A stretch of DNA of 64,000 nucleotides from Bacillus sp. FJAT-14578 (GTDB lineage: Bacteria; Bacillota; Bacilli; Bacillales; Bacillaceae_H), in assembly GCF_000504165.1 (NCBI RefSeq), contig NZ_AYSE01000005.1:310001-374000 (forward strand). The letters run 5' to 3'. This document shows, piece after piece, positions 57,054-64,000 of this stretch (position 1 is its first letter; the number at the start of each line of letters is the position of its first letter). Under the pieces are notes generated by a model. That model was given only the letters and a program-made list of their open reading frames with translations, ran no database searches and was not told the origin of the DNA. The translations under genes and the position numbers were made by a program.

Positions 57054-57290
57054 TTGGTTCTTTTTAAAGAGGATTATTAGTTGCTTTTGGTCAAAGGACT
57101 TCGCCCTTCACCTTCCTTAAGGTGGGAGTCTTCTGTCGGTAAATGATAAAATTATCTGAAACGTTCTCCTTCCTTTATCCGACAAATAGAATAACGGGTG
57201 AATAAGGAATCAAGTATTTTGGCATGGTTGCTTTATTTACCAATTTAGTTTAAAACAGTTATGTAGGGACCTTACAAAGGAGGAAGAAAC
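57054..57290. other. Gene-free region before the lipoprotein gene
   Basis: It contains a small CACCTT/AAGGTG hairpin (about 57109-57125). GTTTAA at 57248 with GGGACC 12 bases on is a weak sigma-B-like pair. AAAGGAGGAAG is the RBS of the lipoprotein gene. Confidence 0.4.
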
Positions 57291-58022
57291 ATGAAATCAA
57301 TCCAAAGAATGTTTGTGGTCAGTGCGAGTTTAGCGCTGTTATTATCAGCTTGCGGTACAGCAGAAGAATCTGCGGAAAAAACAAATGGCGCAGCTGAACA
57401 AGTAGAAAAAGAGCAGCCGCAAACAGAAGAAAAGGCAACTGAAACGAGCACAGATGAACAAGAAGAGCCAAAAGAACAAGTGGAACAAGAAGAACCGGAA
57501 GTGCAAGAAACAGGGGAAATGACCGGTGATGAAGGGAAGTCCGGCACGGATGAAAAAGTGAGATTGCCGGAACAAAACTTAACATATGATGAAAATGGAC
57601 AAGCCGTCGAAAAAACGGGCTTTTTAAATACGAGTGATAATCAAAACTATAGTATGTATGTCTTGGATGGCTATACATTAGAAGAAGAAGAACCAGGTAA
57701 AGATGTGGTTATGCTTTCAAATGATCAAAAGTCATTTATGCGCATTGAAATGGTTCCGGCCGACATGGATCTAACAACGGTAGAAGACATTGTGAAGACA
57801 ACTGCTGAAGCAATCAGTCCGGAAGCAGAGAAGTACGAAGAGTTTAAAAAAGAAGGTATGCTGAACGATGCTGTGTGGTATAAAGCTGCGACAGAGGAAG
57901 ATGTAGTCAACCTGATTTTAATTAAAGGCGAAACGCCAGTGAAATTATCGATTTATACACCGAAGGGCCAAGAAAACATTGCCCCATTCTTGGCAATGGC
58001 TGAAACGATTGAAGCAAAGTAA
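57291..58022 (+). CDS. Hypothetical lipoprotein with acidic Glu/Gln/Thr linker
   Basis: 243 residues. Lipoprotein signal MKSIQRMFVVSASLALLLSAC with lipidation at Cys21. A low-complexity acidic stretch (about 25-95; EQPQTEEKATETSTDEQEEP and similar) would tether a compact C-terminal domain (about 100-243) to the outer membrane face. The C-terminal domain (YSMYVLDGYTLEEEEPGKDVVML to TPVKLSIYTPKGQEN) resembles uncharacterised Bacillus lipoproteins. Alone between tRNA-Arg and rpoN. Function unknown. Confidence 0.8.
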   Translation: MKSIQRMFVVSASLALLLSACGTAEESAEKTNGAAEQVEKEQPQTEEKATETSTDEQEEPKEQVEQEEPEVQETGEMTGDEGKSGTDEKVRLPEQNLTYDENGQAVEKTGFLNTSDNQNYSMYVLDGYTLEEEEPGKDVVMLSNDQKSFMRIEMVPADMDLTTVEDIVKTTAEAISPEAEKYEEFKKEGMLNDAVWYKAATEEDVVNLILIKGETPVKLSIYTPKGQENIAPFLAMAETIEAK

Positions 58023-58039
58023 TGAGATGAATCCACATA

Positions 58040-58081
58040 AGGAGAATGGCTAAAAAAATATAACTTTTGAGCCATTCTCCT
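58040..58081. repeat. 12-bp inverted repeat after the lipoprotein gene
   Basis: AGGAGAATGGCT (58040-58051) and complement at 58070-58081 with an 18-base AT-rich loop; it abuts the third family D module. Confidence 0.85.
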
Positions 58082-58180
58082 GAAAAGCCCCGTCATGAAA
58101 ACCTGGTAAAACCAAGGGGTTATGTGACGGGGCCTTTCAGTAAAAATCAATTGTTATGATTTATTAGAGACTTATGGGAC
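58081..58180 (+). repeat. Family D conserved module, copy 3
   Basis: TGAAAAGCCCCGTCATGAAA ... TGTGACGGGGCCTTTCAG hairpin and the tail TTATGATTTATTAGAGACTTATGGGAC. Closest to 42140-42240. Confidence 0.85.
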
Positions 58181-58283
58181 AGCTAATTTATGTGTAAGTA
58201 AAGAAATCATGGTTTTTCCATCGGTTCACCGTTCCGCTCTCTATGGATTTATAGTAAAATGTGAGAAAGGGAGGGGCGAGAGG

Positions 58284-59597
58284 ATGAAGGTCGGCTTATT
58301 TCAACAACAATCACTAAAAGTCATGATGACGAAAGAATTGTCACAGGCCATTTCGTTATTACAGTATTCCGCTATGGAAATCTCATCATTTTTACAAGAG
58401 CAAGCTTTGCAAAATCCCCTAATCGATTTTCAAGAACGGAGTATACTTGCTCAAAGAAAGGCTCCTCGATCTAACAATGTATCATCACGTAATGAATTAA
58501 ATCCAATTGATGTGATAGCTGCAAAAAAAGAGACGCTTTATCAACATCTATTAGGACAATTGAGTTTCTTGACGATTCCGCCTTCTCAAAAGGCAATCGT
58601 TAAGTATATGATTAACAGCTTAGATGAAAAAGGGTATTTGAAAGAGGACATACAGGATATTGGAAGCGCTTTAAATGAAGATTTAGAAGCGGTTGAACAA
58701 GCATTAAACATTCTACAGAAAATGGAACCTGTCGGGGTAGGGGCAAGAAGTCTGCAAGAATGCTTGTTGATCCAATTGCAGAGAAAAGGGGCATGTACGC
58801 CTGAAATGGAATTGATTTTAACGGATTTTTTCGAAGAATTTGCTTATAAGAAATGGGATAAATTAGCAAAGAGACTTAGCATCTCGATTCGAGAAATCCA
58901 AGAAATATATGATGAGATTGTATTGTTAAACCCAAGGCCGGGGCTTGAATTTGGAAGTGAGCAGGAAAAGTTCATTGTTCCAGATTATGTGGTCCAGAAG
59001 GAGAAAGGACAAATGGTCCTAAAAGGAAATGATGCAGTCAACATTCAGGTAAAAATGAATTCGGACTATAAAAATGCTCTGAACGATCGGAAAAATCAGG
59101 AATTGTTCATGTATTTACAAGAAAAGCATAGAGAATTTCAATGGATTTTAAAAGGTTTGAATAATCGCAAACGTACGCTGGATCAAGTCATGCAAGCCAT
59201 TTTTGACTATCAATCGCTATTTTTCGAAATGGGTCCTGCTTATTTAAAGCCACTAACGATGAAAGAGCTGGCTGATCGGGTCGAAGTTCATGAGTCTACT
59301 GTAAGCAGGGCGATTAAAAATAAATATGTACAAACTCCGTTCGGAATGTTCGAAATGAAATCTTTCTTTACAAACAGCATTCAATCTCAAGATAGACAGG
59401 AACTCTCTTCTTCATATGTAAAAACGTTAATTAAACAATTGGTCGATCAAGAAGATAAAAGAAAGCCGTTATCGGATCAGCAACTCTCCAAAAAATTGGA
59501 GGAAGAGCATGAGGTGGCTGTGTCCAGGAGAACCGTAGCCAAATACCGGGAAGAACTGCAAATCTTCTCTTCGTCCAAACGAAAAAGATACGAGTAA
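58284..59597 (+). CDS. rpoN: RNA polymerase sigma-54 factor
   Basis: 437 residues from ATG 58284 (GGGAGGGGCGAGAGG). In Bacillus it is SigL, used for levanase, arginine/acetoin and cold-response genes with enhancer-binding activators. Region I (QQQSLKVMMTKELSQAISLLQY), core-binding region, the HTH (MKELADRVEVHESTVSRAIKNKY) and the RpoN box (SRRTVAKYREEL) are all present. The placement before cggR is the same as in B. subtilis. Confidence 0.96.
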   Translation: MKVGLFQQQSLKVMMTKELSQAISLLQYSAMEISSFLQEQALQNPLIDFQERSILAQRKAPRSNNVSSRNELNPIDVIAAKKETLYQHLLGQLSFLTIPPSQKAIVKYMINSLDEKGYLKEDIQDIGSALNEDLEAVEQALNILQKMEPVGVGARSLQECLLIQLQRKGACTPEMELILTDFFEEFAYKKWDKLAKRLSISIREIQEIYDEIVLLNPRPGLEFGSEQEKFIVPDYVVQKEKGQMVLKGNDAVNIQVKMNSDYKNALNDRKNQELFMYLQEKHREFQWILKGLNNRKRTLDQVMQAIFDYQSLFFEMGPAYLKPLTMKELADRVEVHESTVSRAIKNKYVQTPFGMFEMKSFFTNSIQSQDRQELSSSYVKTLIKQLVDQEDKRKPLSDQQLSKKLEEEHEVAVSRRTVAKYREELQIFSSSKRKRYE

Positions 59598-59626
59598 AAG
59601 GGTGTGTTCAAAAGGAAGTGGCAGCA

Positions 59627-59863
59627 ATGAATGTAATCATGTACACCAAAACAGGGTGCCCATTATGTGAAAAGGCGAAACGAGTATTACTAGAGCTGCA
59701 GGATGAACATCCGTTTCGTTTGCAGGAAGTCGATATTTATCAAGATGATGCTCTTTTGGAGAAGTATCAGTTAATGATTCCGGTAGTTGTTATTGATGGA
59801 GAAGAAGTCGCATTTGGACAAATTCAAAAAGTCGAAATAAGAAAGCGTTTACTTTCGAAATAA
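59627..59863 (+). CDS. Glutaredoxin-family protein (CPLC motif)
   Basis: 78 residues from ATG 59627 (AAAAGGAAG upstream). Thioredoxin-like fold with the redox motif CPLC (MYTKTGCPLCEKAKRVLLEL), a cis-Pro in LMIPVVVIDGEEV, and a basic end. Of the glutaredoxin-like DUF836/YvdB type seen next to sigL in Bacillus; possible partner of bacillithiol redox chemistry, not proven. Confidence 0.88.
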   Translation: MNVIMYTKTGCPLCEKAKRVLLELQDEHPFRLQEVDIYQDDALLEKYQLMIPVVVIDGEEVAFGQIQKVEIRKRLLSK

Positions 59864-59889
59864 CGGAATTTATCAGTTGAATAAAGATT

Positions 59890-59932
59890 TTCACCCTGTT
59901 AAAATGAAACATGTAACAGGGTGAATTTTTTT
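59890..59932 (+). terminator. Terminator before cggR
   Basis: TTCACCCTGTTA (59890-59901) and its exact complement at 59914-59925 followed by nine Ts. Confidence 0.92.
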
Positions 59933-59941
59933 TACTCAATG

Positions 59942-59977
59942 TGGGACATAATATGTCTATACGGGACTAAAAGTGTC
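59942..59977 (+). promoter_or_regulatory. CggR operator, two half-units
   Basis: GGGAC-N6-TGTC (59943-59957) and CGGGAC-N6-TGTC (59962-59977) separated by TATA match the known CggR operator (CGGGAC-N6-TGTC-N4-CGGGAC-N6-TGTC). CggR bound here represses the gapA operon until fructose-1,6-bisphosphate is abundant. The first unit lacks its leading C. Confidence 0.92.
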
Positions 59978-60007
59978 CAACACTCTACACCTTAAGGGGA
60001 ATGAATT

Positions 60008-61036
60008 ATGCATTCGCTTATACAAGCACAACAAAAATTATTGCCTGATATCCTGTCTGTTATGCAAAAGAGATACCAGATCCTACAGTACATACGTTTG
60101 ATGCAACCCATTGGAAGAAGAAACCTGGCAGTCAGCCTGGGGCTTACAGAGCGGGTGCTTCGGAGTGAGGTCACGTTTTTAAAAGACCAAAATTTGCTCG
60201 ATGTGTATCCAAGCGGCATGACTCTTACAGATGAGGGAGAGGTGCTTCTTTCACAGCTTGAAGAGGTGATGAAAGAAGTTTCAGGTCAAAGATTATTGGA
60301 AACAACACTAAAAGAGGCGTTTTCTCTATCGGAAGCAATTGTTGTTTCTGGTGACAGCGATGAATCACCTTGGGTAAAAAAAGAAATGGGGAGAGCAAGT
60401 GCCTCATGCATAAAACGGCGCCTTGTTGGTAAAAAAAATATCGTTGCTGTTACGGGTGGAACGACTTTGGCTGCCACAGCGGACATGATGACGCCCGATG
60501 CGAGAAATCTGGATGTCCTATTTGTTCCAGCACGTGGCGGACTTGGAGAAAATGTTCAAAATCAAGCCAATACGATTTGCGCTAAAATGGCAGAAAAGTC
60601 ATCAAGCAATTATCGCTTATTGCATGTTCCTGACCAGCTCAGTGATGAAGCTTACCGTTCGATCATCGGTGAACCTTCTATTAAAGAGATGCTTCACCTT
60701 ATTAAATCGTCGAGTATGGTTGTTCATGGAATAGGAGACGCTATGACAATGGCAGAACGCCGAAGAACACCTGAAGCGGATTTAGAAAAAATCCAAGCAG
60801 GGCAGGCAGTCGGCGAAGCATTCGGGTACTACTTCAATCAATATGGTGAAGTCGTGCATAAAGTAAAAACAATAGGCATACAGCTCGATGATTTAAAGAA
60901 CAATAAATGTGTAGTTGCTGTAGCCGGCGGTTCATCAAAGGCAAAAGCCATCAAGGCATTTTTGCAGCAGGCGCGCGATTCCGTCTTGATTACGGATGAA
61001 GGCGCAGCGAAAGAGTTAGTAAGGGATTTAATTTAG
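60008..61036 (+). CDS. cggR: Central glycolytic genes regulator CggR
   Basis: 342 residues, SorC/DeoR family. N-terminal winged helix (QPIGRRNLAVSLGLTERVLRSEVTFL) and C-terminal sugar-phosphate isomerase-like effector domain (AVTGGTTLAATADMM, VVHGIGDAMTMAERR). Represses the operon cggR-gapA-pgk-tpiA-pgm-eno in B. subtilis in the absence of FBP. Start ATG 60008 behind TTAAGGGGAATGAATT. Confidence 0.97.
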   Translation: MHSLIQAQQKLLPDILSVMQKRYQILQYIRLMQPIGRRNLAVSLGLTERVLRSEVTFLKDQNLLDVYPSGMTLTDEGEVLLSQLEEVMKEVSGQRLLETTLKEAFSLSEAIVVSGDSDESPWVKKEMGRASASCIKRRLVGKKNIVAVTGGTTLAATADMMTPDARNLDVLFVPARGGLGENVQNQANTICAKMAEKSSSNYRLLHVPDQLSDEAYRSIIGEPSIKEMLHLIKSSSMVVHGIGDAMTMAERRRTPEADLEKIQAGQAVGEAFGYYFNQYGEVVHKVKTIGIQLDDLKNNKCVVAVAGGSSKAKAIKAFLQQARDSVLITDEGAAKELVRDLI

Positions 61037-62092
<1,056 letters not shown>

Positions 62093-62139
62093 GAAAAATA
62101 CATCTCTATTGGATATACTCACCAATAAAGACATGATAA

Positions 62140-62185
62140 AATGACCAAGGGGGAAAGGGGATTTAGCCCTCTTTCCCTTCATTTC
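62140..62185 (+). other. Hairpin between gapA and pgk
   Basis: AAGGGGGAAAGGGG pairs imperfectly with CCCTCTTTCCCTT across ATTTAG. There is no T-run, so partial termination or a message-processing point is more likely. The remaining gap to pgk holds only its RBS. Confidence 0.55.
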
Positions 62186-62261
62186 TTCATACTTCTTTAA
62201 ATAGGAGCACCAACCTTTATTTACGGAAGTCTGAGTTCTCAAAAAAGGAGGCCTTTTTAAG

Positions 62262-63446
62262 ATGAACAAAAAGACATTAAAAGACATCGAAGTAAAAGGT
62301 AAGAAAGTTTTTTGTCGCGTAGATTTTAACGTTCCGATGAAAGACGGCCAAGTAACAGACGAAACGCGTATTCGTGCTGCACTTCCAACGATTCAATACT
62401 TAGTGGAACAAGGGGCGAAAGTTATTTTAGCGAGCCATCTTGGTCGTCCGAAAGGTCAAGCGGTGGAGGAACTACGTCTAACTGCCGTTGCGAAGCGTTT
62501 AGAAGAATTGCTTGGCAAAAAGGTAGTTAAAACAGATGAAGCTTATGGTGATACGGTTAAAGCGGAAATCGAAAAGATGACAGAAGGCGATGTATTAGTT
62601 CTGGAAAACGTGCGCTTTTATCCTGGTGAAGAGAAAAATGATCCAGAGTTAGCGAAAGCATTTGCAGAATTAGCGGATGTTTATGTAAATGACGCATTCG
62701 GTGCTGCTCACCGTGCTCATGCATCAACTGAAGGTATCGCGCATCACTTGCCGGCTGTAGCAGGTTTCTTAATGGAGAAAGAGTTGGATGTTCTTGGAAA
62801 AGCTTTATCTAATCCTGACCGTCCATTCACTGCTATTATCGGTGGAGCAAAAGTAAAAGATAAGATTGGCGTTATTGAGAACTTACTTGATAAAGTCGAC
62901 AACCTTATCATCGGCGGCGGTCTAGCTTACACATTCATCAAAGCACAGGGTCATGATGTAGGTAAATCACTTTTAGAAGAAGATAAAATTGATTTAGCGA
63001 AATCATTCATGGAAAAAGCGAAAGAAAAAGGCGTGAACTTCTATGTACCTGTTGATGTTGTCGTAGCGGATGACTTCTCAAATGATGCTAACACAAAAGT
63101 AGTACCAGTTGACTCCATCCCTAGCGATTGGGAAGGTTTGGATGCTGGTCCAAAATCTCGCGAGATTTATGCGGATGTGATTAAAAACTCCAAGCTTGTG
63201 ATCTGGAATGGGCCAATGGGTGTATTCGAATTGGATGCGTTCGCAAACGGAACAAAAGCGGTGGGAGAAGCGTTAGCCGAAGCAACTGGTACATATACAG
63301 TAATCGGTGGTGGTGACTCTGCGGCAGCTGTTGAGAAATTTGGTCTTGCTGACAAAATGGATCACATCTCAACAGGCGGCGGTGCGTCATTAGAGTTCAT
63401 GGAAGGAAAAGAACTTCCAGGCGTAGTAGCGTTAAACGATAAGTAA
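62262..63446 (+). CDS. pgk: Phosphoglycerate kinase
   Basis: 394 residues, first ATP-yielding step of glycolysis. Substrate motif [24 protein letters not shown], nucleotide site [15 protein letters not shown], and [28 protein letters not shown] seen in parts. RBS AAAAAGGAGGC. Third gene of the CggR operon. Confidence 0.98.
   Translation: MNKKTLKDIEVKGKKVFCRVDFNVPMKDGQVTDETRIRAALPTIQYLVEQGAKVILASHLGRPKGQAVEELRLTAVAKRLEELLGKKVVKTDEAYGDTVKAEIEKMTEGDVLVLENVRFYPGEEKNDPELAKAFAELADVYVNDAFGAAHRAHASTEGIAHHLPAVAGFLMEKELDVLGKALSNPDRPFTAIIGGAKVKDKIGVIENLLDKVDNLIIGGGLAYTFIKAQGHDVGKSLLEEDKIDLAKSFMEKAKEKGVNFYVPVDVVVADDFSNDANTKVVPVDSIPSDWEGLDAGPKSREIYADVIKNSKLVIWNGPMGVFELDAFANGTKAVGEALAEATGTYTVIGGGDSAAAVEKFGLADKMDHISTGGGASLEFMEGKELPGVVALNDK

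Positions 63447-64000
<554 letters not shown>

Noticed and set aside
57240..57265. Sigma-B promoter for the lipoprotein gene
   Set aside because: GTTTAA is fine, but the -10 GGGACC departs from GGGTAT and the 12-base spacing is short.

Overview
The window is a stretch of chromosome from a member of the Bacillaceae (endospore-former lineage of the Firmicutes). The gene order closely follows the yv* region of Bacillus subtilis: hpf-secA-prfB-yvjA-cccB-ftsEX-ctpB-minJ, csbA-uvrB-uvrA, yvlABCD, hprK-lgt-ppaX-yvoF, the complete his operon, yvcD-trxB-yvcI-rapZ-glmR-whiA-crh, clpP, a tRNA-Arg gene, rpoN(sigL), and cggR-gapA-pgk-tpiA (tpiA is cut by the window end). Family-level hallmarks support this: a programmed +1 frameshift in prfB, Crh with Gln15, short-form HisG with HisZ, a CtsR box at clpP, and sequences matching sigma-B and sigma-W promoter consensuses. 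The species cannot be named from this window.

Layout. 1-14.6 kb: hibernation factor, a c-di-GMP-type HD-GYP protein, protein export and translation genes, then a cell-wall/division block in which FtsEX is followed by an M23 (EnvC-like) protein, the CtpB protease and MinJ. 14.6-26.7 kb: an AT-rich accessory island with no counterpart in the conserved order. It holds a VOC protein, a glycine-zipper protein, a 5'-truncated uppP, a YkvA-like protein, a SUKH-type protein, an integrase remnant, a PadR regulator with a split permease, a lamin-tail/Ig-repeat protein, an apparently truncated Fic protein and a ferritin-cupin fusion. Several families of repeated intergenic DNA separate these genes. 26.7-40.3 kb: yeeI, yndM-like, a secreted repeat protein, nucleotide excision repair, the yvl envelope-stress operon, HPr kinase, Lgt, a decayed yvoD, PpaX and YvoF. 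40.7-48.9 kb: BrnQ and histidine biosynthesis. 49-64 kb: the yvcD-crh carbon/cell-wall regulation cluster, ClpP, tRNA-Arg, a lipoprotein, sigma-54 and the glycolytic operon.

Regulation visible in the sequence: a sigma-B promoter for hpf, a sigma-W promoter for yvlABCD, a CtsR operator overlapping the sigma-A promoter of clpP, a two-dyad CggR operator before cggR, a candidate LexA box before uvrB, overlapping dyads before padR, and a sigma-A promoter for the his operon.

The most unusual feature is non-coding. (i) Many gene ends carry long, nearly perfect hairpins whose stems differ in sequence from place to place, sometimes two or three in tandem. (ii) A MITE-like element of about 200 bp with terminal inverted repeats occurs twice intact and once deleted, with the intact copies just upstream of ctpB and trxB. 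(iii) A separate conserved module occurs three times, each time next to a different private hairpin. No CRISPR array, rRNA operon, complete insertion sequence or complete prophage is visible. I do not see a complete new defence system; the island looks like an eroding hot spot.
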